From Trichosphaerium sp. ATCC 40318 (Eukaryota > Discosea > Flabellinia > Trichosidae), in NCBI GenBank assembly GCA_038496445.1, contig JALMLS010000185.1, positions 1 through 64,000 on the forward strand: 64,000 nucleotides of DNA, written 5' to 3'. Below, one piece after another: positions 55,022 through 64,000 of the stretch. Made by a program: the position numbers and the translations under genes. The notes below the pieces were generated by a model. The model saw only the letters and a list, made by a program, of their open reading frames with translations, was not told the origin of the DNA and searched no databases. Positions within the stretch are counted from its first letter, which is position 1; each line of letters opens with the position of its first letter.

Positions 55022-55640
55022 ATGGAGAAAATAGATGTTGAGCTTGTGGATATACCAACGGAAATACTCGCTCACTTATTCAAGTATATTAGGCGTTCAG
55101 ATCGATTTTATGTTGCTCAAAGCTGTAAACTACTATCAGACATAATCCACCACCATATTGGCTATGAAATCATCTTTATTCAATCAAGTTCAGAGTGTTC
55201 TCTTCTCTCAGGAAGCCCTCTATTAAAAAACACAACAATATCATTCAAGTATTTCCAGGAAGCGACAGACGAAGATCTTGCTTTGCTTTCTGGACTTCAT
55301 GTACTCCACCTTTCCTTCAACCAATATATCACAGATAAGGGACTAAAATCTATTTGCGGGTCTGTAACTTGATGATAGAGGATTGTCCTAACGTAGGCAT
55401 TATACCTCTTGTTAACATCTCAGGTCAATTGATCTATACTGCAATCCTGGAGTTACTCAGCTGGTATGAAAGCACTTGCTGGAATACAACATGTTTATCT
55501 ATCTCGCTCTCAATGTTTCAGATGATGTACTGTTTGCATTGTCTGGAGTACGTACCATACATTTAAGTTATTGTCAATCGATCACAGACAAAGGAGTTTC
55601 TGCTTTATCTGGTGTTCACAACAGCTTAGTCTACGCTTAA
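55022..55640 (+). pseudogene. F-box/LRR pseudogene joined to the palindrome
   Basis: An intact F-box (residues 6-45, VELVDIPTEILAHLFKYIRR) and the first LRRs (ATDEDLALLSGLHVLHLSF, YITDKGLKSICG) are followed by at least four frameshifts. Later repeats are readable only in shifting frames (GMKALAGIQHVYLS, SGVRTIHLSYCQSITDKG, SALSGVHN). It ends where the left arm of the inverted duplication begins (about 55622), so the duplication appears to have cut into an LRR gene. Confidence 0.75.
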
Positions 55641-57671
55641 AAACGATGTCTGGAAGGTCATCTGTCGCTGTATTCGAACTGAGGATTTTCACTGATACAG
55701 CGCAATGATCTTGCTCGATTATAAACGTGGGATTACAGTTTACATAGCGTTGTTGTTGAAACTAAAAGGCTGATACAATATTTCAGCCTTGACCGTAAAG
55801 TGACATGATCAATCGCAATAGCGTAAGCAATACTCTCAAGTGATACCATTCGCGTGTATGACCGATTTACTAGATACTACAAAGGACGTGTACGTTAACG
55901 GTCTTTTTTTCTGTTTTTTTCGCTTTAATCAACTCTCGACATAAAATTACCCCTCGTTGTAGTCATTTAATGATGTTTACGGACTCTTACGTTATTCATC
56001 ATAGGTGTTCACCTCCCGTTACTGAAACCGTCTTAACGCCATCTACTAATATCCTGGACTTGCCTGTAGAGATAATAGCGTTAATTCTTGGGTTTGTGAA
56101 CAGCCCAAGATTCGCAGTAGTTCAGGTGCGAGAAGATCTCACTTTTTTTTTTGCTTTTTTTTTGCTTTTTTCCAAAATCATTTATTCTCAAGTGTGCGTG
56201 CCACTACATCAATGAAATGAATACTTAGCTGGTTGATTAGTGCTAATGCACTAGGGAAATTAACTACAAATGTAAAAATGAGGTTGTTCATTGATGTTGT
56301 AGAGCGAGAGATTTTGTTTTCATTGTCGCACAAGTATGACTTAACACTTTGGGACTGCTTCGCTGATGTTAAGCACATGGAGTCAAGTTTTTGTGCTTCG
56401 ACTACAGCTTACGCTTTTGTGATATTAACATATACCTTAAGAATGATGATACCAATCTTATCGTTTTTGTAAAGCTATCACAAAAGCGACTTAAGTTTTT
56501 GAACTTATTGCAGAATTGGATAATCTCATGACTTTTTTAGGTATGTTCCTTAATGGCTAGCATAGTATGGACACATGTAGGATACGGTAAATTAGCTCTA
56601 TCTTCAGAAGAACACTTTGATCAGTTTATAAAAAGACCACAATTATTAAAAAACACGTGTGTTGAAGTATACAGATATAAAGCAACAGATGAAGACATTA
56701 AAAAACTCTCTGGTATTAAAACAATATACTTGTATTGTCAAAACGTTAGTGATGAAGCAATAAAGGCTCTTGAGGGCGTACATACAATAGGACTAAGCTT
56801 ATGCCATGAAATAACAGATGAGAGTTTCAAGTCATTATCTGGAGTACACAAGATGAGACTGTTCGGTTGCAGGCAGATAACAAATGAAGGCATAAAGTCT
56901 CTTGCTGGGATTCATACTTTTGAGCTTCACAACTCAAGTAGCATAACAGATGATGGTATTGGAGCGTTAGGTGGTGTACATACTATAACTCTACAAGGGT
57001 CAAAAGTCTCTGATAAGGCTATTCAAAAACTATCAGGTGTTCACACTGCACGTCTTGCTGCTTGTAGGAAACTTAGTGATGTAGGTGTTGTAAGTCTTGC
57101 TGGTGTACATGAAATTAGTCTCTGGTAATAAGATGATAACAGATAAGAGTTTAATAGCACTTGCAGGTGTCCATACAATTAATCTGAGAGGATGTAAGAG
57201 TATAACAGATAAAGGTGTAAAGTCATTATCAGGTGTCTTTTCAATCGATATTACTGCTTGCAGGAGGATTACAGATAAAGGTGTTATTCCTTTGTCTCCT
57301 GATGTTAAGAAAATTTATTTGCTTGAAACGAGTGTTACAGATGCTAGTATTAAGGCTCTTGCTGGTGTTTATGAAATTAAAGTTTCAGGACCTAGGGTTA
57401 CAAGTGAAGGTATTAAAGCACTTTCTGGTGTACATGATATTACTATTTATGATATGGATTTAAGTGATGAAGCTTTAATGTCTCTTGAAGATGTCCATTC
57501 TCTCACATTGGACAAATGTATAATTAACCATGATATTATTACAGGGTTTAAAGATATGGACAAAGTTTGTACTCGTGATTGTAAGTATAAAAATGTATAG
57601 TTACAAATAAACTTAATTTCAAGCCAAGTTGTCATTTACAAAAGCTGTATAGATTTGGACCAATTTGGGTT
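55622..57671 (+). repeat. Left arm of a large inverted duplication
   Basis: About 2.05 kb whose reverse complement is found at 58135-60182 with only scattered substitutions and small indels. Outer edges: AGCTTAGTCTACGCTTA near 55626 and its complement near 60162-60178. Inner edges: GACCAATTTGGGT at 57659 and ACCCAAATTGGTC at 58134. The arms have diverged by point changes, so they are not products of an assembly fold. Confidence 0.85.
55970..57600 (+). pseudogene. F-box/LRR protein in the left arm, frameshifted
   Basis: Exon 1 (55970-56125) encodes MMFTDSYVIHHRCSPP and the first half of an F-box (LDLPVEIIALILGFVNSPRF); exon 2 from 56541 continues VCSLMASIVWTHVGYGK and a series of LRRs (SSSITDDGIGALGGVHTITL). 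Near 57118, two bases present in the right-arm copy (SLSGNK) are missing here, giving SLW and a stop; the repeats resume in another frame at 57127 and run to 57600. It is otherwise nearly identical to the intact gene at 58204-59833. Confidence 0.8.
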
Positions 57672-57879
57672 GTGCTGTTTAGAATTTGTTTGTTAAAATA
57701 CTTTTCAATGTAGCTTCTATTAGTAGCAAACACTGTGATTTCTGCTCACAAAATAGTTCATAAAGACACACCAATAAGATAACTTCACAGTTACCTATGC
57801 TCACAAACCATCTTGAAACTAAATTTAGCACTAGTAAAAAAACCAAGTAGCCTGTTACTGATGATAGTGTAATTATATG

Positions 57880-58112
57880 TTACTTCTTCTTATGGTATAC
57901 TTTAACACCTTTGGCTTTGAGTGATCTAATAGCTTCACATGTAATATTTTTGCAATAGTACAGGTACAATATTTTAACTCTGAACAATGGAACAACCCAA
58001 TTATCTGTCGCTTTTGTATATGGTAGGTTTATGCAGTGAGCACTTGCAAGGTTATTCATGCAATCACCAGTGATCCCTTTACAAGAAAAAAGATCGATGT
58101 GGGCAATAAAGT
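57880..58112 (-). pseudogene. LRR gene C-terminal remnant in the palindrome spacer
   Basis: On the minus strand the spacer between the two arms encodes IAHIDLFSCKGITGDCMNNL, AHCINLPYTKATDNW and ITCEAIRSLKAKGVKVYHKK ending in TAA at 57880. This is the degenerate end of another F-box/LRR family member (the L..LKA.GVKV cap). It is cut off by the right arm. The spacer is thus a third gene remnant, not a hairpin loop. Confidence 0.6.
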
Positions 58113-58134
58113 AGTAAACAAGGTGACTTTACTA

Positions 58135-60182
58135 CCCAAATTGGTCAAAATCTATACAGTTGCTGTAAACAACCAACTCATTTGAAATTAGGTTTATTTG
58201 TAATTATACATTTTTATACTTACACTCCTGTATAAAAACTTTGTCCATATCTTTAAATCCTTTAATAATATCATAGTTAATTATACATTTGTCCAATGTG
58301 AGAGAATGGACATCTTCAAGAGACATTAAAGCTTCATCACTTAAATCCATATCATAAATAGTAATATCATGTACACCAGAAAGTGCTTTAATACCTTCAC
58401 TTGTAACCCTAGGTCCTGAAACTTTAATTTCATAAACACCAGCAAGAGCCTTAATACTAGCATATGTAACACTCGTTTCAAGCAAATAAATTTCCTTAAC
58501 ATCAGGAGATAAAGGAATAACACCTTTATCTGTAATCCTCCTGCAAGCAGTAATATCGATTGAAAAGACACCTGATAATGACTTTACACCTTTATCTGTT
58601 ATACTCTTACATCCTCGTAGACCAATCGTATGGACACCTGCAAGCGCTATTAAACTCTTGTCTGTTATCATCTTATTACCAGAGAGACTAATTTCATGTA
58701 CACCAGCAAGACTCATAACACCTACATCGCTAAGTTTCATACAAGCAGCAAGACATGCAGTGTGAACACCTGATAGTTTTTGAATAGCCTTATCAGATAC
58801 ATCTGACCCTTGTAGAGTTATAGTATGTACACCACCTAATGCTCCAATACCATCATCTGTTATGCTACTTGAGTTGTGAAGCTCAAAAGTATGAATCCCA
58901 GCAAGAGACTTTATGCCTTCATTTGTTATCCGCCTGCACCCGAACAATCTCATTTTGTGTACTCCAGATAATGACTTGAAACTCTTATCTGTTATTTTAT
59001 GGCATAAGCTTAGTCCTATTGTATGTACGCCCTCAAGAGACTTGACTGCTCGATCACTAATGTTTTGGCAATACAAGTATATTGTTTTAATACCAGAGAG
59101 TTTTTTAATGTCTTCATCTGTTGCTTTGTATCTGTATACTTCAACACACGTGTTTTTTAATAATTGTGGTCTTTTTATAAACTGATCAAAGTGTTCTTCT
59201 GAAGATAGAGATACTTTACCGTATCCTACATGTGTCCATACTATGCTAGCCATTAAGGAACATACCTAAAAAAGTCATGAGATTATCCAATTCTGCAATA
59301 AGTTCAAAAACTTAAGTCGCTTTTGTGATAGCTTTACAAAAGCGATAAGATTGGTATCATCATTCTTGAGGTATATTTTAATATCACAAAAACCTAAGTT
59401 GTAGTCGAAGCACAAAAACTTGACTCCATGTGCTTAACATCAGCGAAGCAGTCCCAAAGTGTTAAGTCATACTTGTGCGACAATGAAAACAAAATCTCTC
59501 GCTCTACAACATCAATGAACAACCTCATTTTTACATTTGTAGTTAATTTCCCTAGTGCATTAGCACTAATCAACCAGCTAAGTATTCATTTCATTGATGT
59601 TGTGGCGAGCACACTTGAGAATAATAGATTTTGGAAAAAAGCAAAAAAAAAGAAAAAAAAAAGTGAACTTCTCGCACCTGAACTACTGCGAATCTTGGGC
59701 TGTTCACAAACCCAAGAATTAACGCTATTATCTCTACAGGCAAGTCCAGGATATTAGTAGATGGCGTTAAGACGGTTTCAGTAACGGGAGGTGAACACCT
59801 ATGATGAATAACGTAAGAGTCCGTAAACATCATTAAATGACTACAACGAGGGGTAATTTTATGTCGAGAGTTGATTAAAGCGAAAAAAACAGAAAAAAAG
59901 ACCGTTAACGTACGCGTCCTTTGTAGTATCTAGTAAATCGGTCATACACGCGAATGGTATCACTTGAGAGTATCGCTTACGCTATTGCGATTGATGTCAC
60001 TTTACGGTCAAGGCTGAAATATTGTATCAGCCTTTTAGTTTCAACAACAACGCTATGTAAACTGTAATCCCACGTTTATTATCGAGCGCAAGATCAATGT
60101 GCTGTATCATTGAAAATCCTCAGTTCGAATGCAGCGACAGATGACCTTCCAGGCATCATTTCTAAGCGTAGACTAAGCTGTC
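58135..60182 (-). repeat. Right arm of the large inverted duplication
   Basis: Reverse-complement counterpart of 55622-57671. It contains the intact F-box/LRR gene. Left arm, 463-base spacer and right arm together make a palindrome of about 4.5 kb. Confidence 0.85.
58204..59833 (-). CDS. F-box/LRR protein, about 405 residues, intact palindrome copy
   Basis: Two exons, 59833-59678 and 59265-58204, joined in phase 0. The 412-base intron splits the F-box (LDLPVEIIALILGFVNSPRF | AVVQ-VCSLMASIVWTHVGYG). Then about 13 LRRs with patterns such as SLSGVHKMRLFGCRRITNEG and ALGGVHTITLQGSDVSDKAI, and a C-terminal VHSLTLDKCIINYDI. It is probably an SCF substrate adaptor. It differs from the left-arm copy by the 2-base insertion that keeps the frame, plus scattered substitutions. 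Confidence 0.85.
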
Positions 60183-60736
60183 AAACTACTTTTTCTGTGA
60201 TAAGACAAAAAACAAACAAAACATGCTTCTCATGGAGCTAACCTGTCTACAGCTGATGCATAGTAGGCAACTAAGCAAAACAAGCAGCTTCCTAGATTTG
60301 TAGCTATATTGGACTATTCAAGAAACGATTAACCAAATCACCGTTTTTCAGAAATACACTGTGAATACTCTTCTAGTAATGTCATAGGAGGAAGTCACAT
60401 GTGTTTTGAGATGCTACATAGGTGTTTCGTCGCCATCGCAGAAGTTCATTGGTGTCACTTCCTAAACTTCGGTTTTATGGTATTCTACGCTTTCTTAAAT
60501 CTTCAAAAGAACGCGCCATCACGTACACGACACTGCACTATATTAACAGAGTCCTGTTCTCCTTTTAAGCGTAATTCGTGAATAGTGTTTTTTCACGTAA
60601 CAATTAGACTTTGAGTTGTGTTCGCGTTTGAGCGAACGTAGCACTGTCTAGAGTTTTTAAGCGAAACGAGGTATTTTGACATTTGTTACTCGTTAAATGA
60701 ATCGAGAGCATTCAAAAATCATAAAGCACAACAAGA
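60183..60736. other. Intergenic interval
   Basis: No exon supported between the palindrome and the small orphan gene. A junction with unrelated sequence (CTGTCAAACTACTTTTT) marks the outer edge of the right arm at about 60182. Confidence 0.4.
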
Positions 60737-61144
60737 ATGCAGCAACACCAGTTCACCTTCAACGTTTCTGGGTCATGTAGACAAACCTCTACACATGCTC
60801 CAACAATAGCAACCTTATTACACGCCCAACAAAGCCCAGCGTCAGCAAACGCAAACGCAGGATGCATATTCAAGCACTTGGATAGTTTAAACACGCGTAG
60901 TGATAAATCTCAAGCGCATAGAATTCCATCGCAACTTGTTTTTTATCACATGGATTGTTCTAAAAGCGCTACAGAACAACCAGCCGTAACAATAAAAAAA
61001 ACTCCAATGAAACGGACTCTACAAAAACGAAAAAGTGTCATTGCAAGGCCATGCGCATTGAGGCTAACACCTCCAATACCTGGTAATTGTAGCTACCAAG
61101 AGCAAATAGCATACCTGCTACACTCATACGCGAACATCTTATAA
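60737..61144 (+). CDS. Orphan basic protein, 135 residues
   Basis: Open from ATG at 60737 to TAA. Ala/Gln/His-rich N-terminus (MQQHQFTFNVSG, PASANANAG), basic middle (KKTPMKRTLQKRKS) and a Pro-rich segment (RLTPPIPGNCSYQEQIAYLL). No signal peptide or helix. Not recognised. It could be a nuclear or cytoskeletal adaptor. Convergent with Kaptin, 284 bases apart. Confidence 0.45.
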   Translation: MQQHQFTFNVSGSCRQTSTHAPTIATLLHAQQSPASANANAGCIFKHLDSLNTRSDKSQAHRIPSQLVFYHMDCSKSATEQPAVTIKKTPMKRTLQKRKSVIARPCALRLTPPIPGNCSYQEQIAYLLHSYANIL

Positions 61145-61427
61145 AAGAATCCCGTAATTAACAAAACACACCACATGTACATACACAATCATGTAAACTA
61201 AACTAAAACAGAATTCCGACAAGAAAACTTCAGTCTACAATTTCTTTGTTTGACGACACACAACACGTACCATTCAATTAATTTCATGCACCAATCCGCT
61301 ACCCTCCAGTTGGGTTTTTAGTGCTTGTCTCAAAAGCTTATTTTAGGTAAAAGTTAGTGACCAAACAGAGAATTTTCATTTAACGAGGTCGATTATGTAA
61401 TCGAAAGTTTCTTTTTTACTTTTGTTT

Positions 61428-63311
61428 TCAGGATATCGAAAGACGAGATTCAAGATCTAAAATTTGGTTTACAAGGCCCAATCTATCTTGAATACGTTCT
61501 TTTACCTTACGCATATCTCTCTACAAGCAAGAAACTGTGAGTAACTGTACCTGAAGGAACAACAAATATAGCTTTTTTTTTCAATTGCACGTGAATTCGT
61601 TTTTTATTACTTGGTTTTTTTTTTTGATGAAAAATGACCGTGCCTGTAAGAAATGTACACCAACTGCAGTAACAACAAGTAACCCAGGAAGACCAGAATC
61701 GCTGAAATCCTCAAAGTACAAACCACATATTGGCGCTCCAAAATTACGCTTGAAAAGAAGTGTATACTCTGATCTTGCTGCAATATTTGTATGAGAGGAT
61801 ATCTCTTTTTCTTCATCAGTAGACTTGCTAGGACAGTATTTGTACACTAAAACAACACCTAAAAGAGAATTAAACAAGCTACCAGAAAGAGAATTGACTT
61901 GAACATAAAAACCTCACCTGACGCAGTTCCCAAGAAAATCTCACTGTCACCATCCCAATCATAGTCACCAATAGTTGACGTGGTTATAGTTCCATAACTT
62001 GTAGAATCTGGGAGGTAATGTACGTCACTTAAGCCATGCATAACGGACCTTAAGACAGGAAAGCGTTAACACTGTTGCAAAACAAGCAAACATTTACTCG
62101 TACCTAAAAACAGCTGCGAATCCAATTGCTGAGCCAACCAAAACGTTTAAACCTACATTTTCTTTACGCGGAGAGTTGGTTTCAACTGCTCTCGAATGTA
62201 TAGCTTTTAACAAATGGTTACGAGGCTCAACGGCTTTGCTACGATCTCTGAATGCTAATACTGTTGATAAAGGTCCATCTAAAAGCTTATTGTATATTCT
62301 AAATGTTTCTCCAGCTATCAAACGAATCAGCAGCGCCACAATAATCTCAGCAGTTTACCTTCGCGTTGCCGCACGTAAACTTGTAACAACCCGTTTTCAC
62401 ATGCCAACACACAGAACCTACGTGCAGTTGTATCTATGAGCCTTGCGTTGGAATCAACATCTAACGCTAAAACACATTCTTGAAAGCATTAAGGAGTAAA
62501 CAACGAAATATGAGCGTATGAAATATAGGAACTTGTAGGATACCGTCTGGTAAGTTTTTTGGAAGGAGTTCTGGGATTTGTTGCTGAATGCCTTCAAATA
62601 TCTGAAAGTTGCCAATCTCAGAACGATGATACGCGTATACACCATTATCAGACCCAGTAACTAGGAGAAGGGATTCTCCAGTCTTTTTTAATCTGATAAA
62701 TTCAATCAAAACTACAAACCGGATTTTATCATTACCTTGTACTCGATATTGCTATAGGTACGTAATCAACGCTTAACACTTGTCTGAACATGACACCTGG
62801 GGATAATTCTTGCCCATCGGAGCTTGACCCTGCTAGCAATTTGTCGTAAAAGTGTAACTGATATGATTTCTGCTTTTCTATCTAAATAGCTGAGCGTAGA
62901 GCGTTATTGGTTTAGTTGTACCTTTTCTACGACACCAACTGCAATTATTGGTACAGGAGCACTCAAATCAACGTAGCAACCCATACATACAATCCTTGTG
63001 CTATAGTATACCATTAACAACACAGAGCATGACAGTTTCACTAAATGTGGAGTACATTACCTCTTGTTGTAAAAATCAACGTTGAGAAGCTGCTTAGACA
63101 CTAATGCAAGGCTCCCATTATCATTCTTCACAACGTTAAACGCCAAAATGCCAGTTTCAACAGCTAAGACAACCTGTGGGTTAAAACAAGCTACAAGAGC
63201 AATATCGCGTACTGTATGGCCTTTTGGGCCGTATTGGACCAACGCGCTACTACAACGATTTGTACGGCCATTCACATGAAGGTAATCAAGTTCATCAAGT
63301 CCTACATCCAT
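61428..63311 (-). CDS. KPTN: Kaptin homologue (KICSTOR/actin-associated beta-propeller)
   Basis: Nine exons with matching phases. MDVGLDELDYLHVNGRTN opens a propeller; exon 2 IVCMGCYVDLSAPVPIIAVG; then IEKQKSYQLHFYDKLL, SLLLVTGSDNGVYAYHRSEI, FQIFEGIQQQIPELLPKNLP, CVLALDVDSNARLIDT, FCVLACENGLLQVYVRQRE, LNVLVGSAIGFAAVFR, DYDWDGDSEIFLGTASG and LPGLLVVTAVGVHFLQ. These match Kaptin segments, notably [20 protein letters not shown] with its PEL, the [20 protein letters not shown] repeat and VVSLKGVHILQ. In animals Kaptin is a KICSTOR subunit that recruits GATOR1 to lysosomes and restrains mTORC1. The last intron uses a GC donor (LQ|GCACGG). The C-terminal helix MRKVKERIQDRLGLVNQIL is also conserved. 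Confidence 0.85.
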
Positions 63312-63685
63312 AATACCATTACTTCAGTGTAATATTGCCACTTATCTCAAAATTGAAACACACAAAAAGCTTAACAATAATAAAAGGTAGCTTAATTTAA
63401 GATCTCTCAAAGACGTTATTTTTACAAGACATAATACAAGGTTGGATATAGCGGTTTGGCGCGTTAAAGAATTCAGCCAACACGATTTTTTTTTTGTAAG
63501 TTTCTGTTCGGCCATGCCATTAACCAGGTTTTTTTTTGTTGCAGATCACCACATCCTAAAAAGCTTGGTTAGAATATACACTTTGTGTACCGCCGAGAAT
63601 TATAATAAAAAAACGGCACGAAAATTAGACAAAAAAAAAAATCCTTGCTGGGGAGAAAACTACGTACTGCGTTTGTTACAGTTGT
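63312..63685. other. Intergenic interval
   Basis: Short region between Kaptin and the Rac gene 3' end. No exon supported. Confidence 0.35.
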
Positions 63686-64000
63686 TTATAACAACGTGCA
63701 AACGCGTTTTCGCTTTACACGAACAGCGCCACCTGAACCATCCTAAAACACAATTTTAGAATACACGAGGTATGCTAGAATAAAACAATATACCTCATTA
63801 ACTGTAATAGAAACTACAGCACGCGCTGCTTCATCAAAAACTAATTTGAGACCTCTTTGAGTTAAAGCAGAGCACTCAACATAGCATGTAGCATTAATTT
63901 CTTTGCATAGTGACTCTCCTTGTTCAGTGGCGATTGGTTGTTGTCCTTGTGCGTCTAGTTCTTTGAGGGTGCCTTCTTCTTCACGTAAATCAATTTTTGT
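63686..64000 (-). CDS. Rac-type Rho GTPase, 3' end only
   Basis: The window edge is inside an exon (64000-63794) that begins at the G4 motif (TKIDLREEEGTLKELDAQGQ) and continues IATEQGESLCKEINATCYVE and CSALTQRGLKLVFDEAARAV. The last exon (63742-63686) adds DGSGGAVRVKRKRVCTLL. TKIDLR, ECSAL and the polybasic KRKR before the CTLL box (geranylgeranylation type because the last residue is Leu) are diagnostic of Rac/Cdc42-family Rho proteins, which control actin and membrane dynamics. The N-terminal GTP-binding motifs lie beyond the window. Confidence 0.93.

Noticed and set aside
1-64000. tRNA, rRNA, CRISPR arrays, bacterial or viral genes
   Set aside because: No tRNA-like B-box with matching arms, no rRNA stretch, no spaced direct-repeat array, and no phage or viral core gene was recognised. 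I cannot exclude a degenerate tRNA by eye.

Overview
This window is nuclear DNA from a unicellular eukaryote. It is AT-rich and holds many short spliceosomal introns with GTACG- or GTAAG-type donors. The gene set is eukaryotic: an RNA polymerase subunit RPB8, Rab32-like and Rac-like GTPases, F-box, Kelch-BTB, UBR-box and START proteins, Yippee, a DnaJ protein and Kaptin. The clade cannot be named from sequence alone; an amoebozoan or another free-living protist would fit. Most gene models below were assembled by hand from exons whose phases match, because few genes are intact as single reading frames. Exon edges may be off by a base or two.

Layout. 0-5 kb: F-box/LRR genes and remnants plus three small genes. 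5-20 kb: a mosaic of decayed copies of a multi-pass membrane-protein gene and of an unusual Ras/Rab-like GTPase, interrupted by two conserved genes, a UBA-Kelch-BTB-BACK protein and a START protein. 20-26 kb: an F-box/LRR gene, a multi-pass membrane protein with a basic tail, and a 49-residue membrane protein. 26-35 kb: a MORN-like protein, DnaJ, RPB8, Yippee, a Kelch protein with a likely GPI signal, and a WD40 protein with SUMO-interaction-like and nuclear signals. 35-45 kb: an LRR receptor built almost one repeat per exon, a tectonin/UBR/zinc-finger chimera, a basic orphan and a Rab32-like GTPase. 45-54 kb: a tandem duplicated orphan gene, the best-preserved GTPase copy and a glutaminyl-peptide cyclotransferase. 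55-60 kb: a large inverted duplication carrying an F-box/LRR gene, intact in one arm and frameshifted in the other. 60-64 kb: an orphan, Kaptin, and the 3' end of a Rac-type GTPase.

Themes. Ubiquitin adaptors are prominent (F-box/LRR family, UBA-Kelch-BTB, UBR boxes), as are small GTPases. The most unusual items are (i) three GTPases that begin with an N-myristoylation signal, lack a C-terminal prenylation cysteine and have an altered switch II; (ii) a UBA-headed LZTR1-like Kelch/BTB protein; (iii) a tectonin-UBR-UBR-zinc-repeat protein; and (iv) an LRR receptor whose exons are almost all phase 2-2 modules. The F-box/LRR, GTPase and membrane-protein families all show recent birth-and-death turnover. 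The palindrome CACGTG is strongly over-represented in non-coding sequence.
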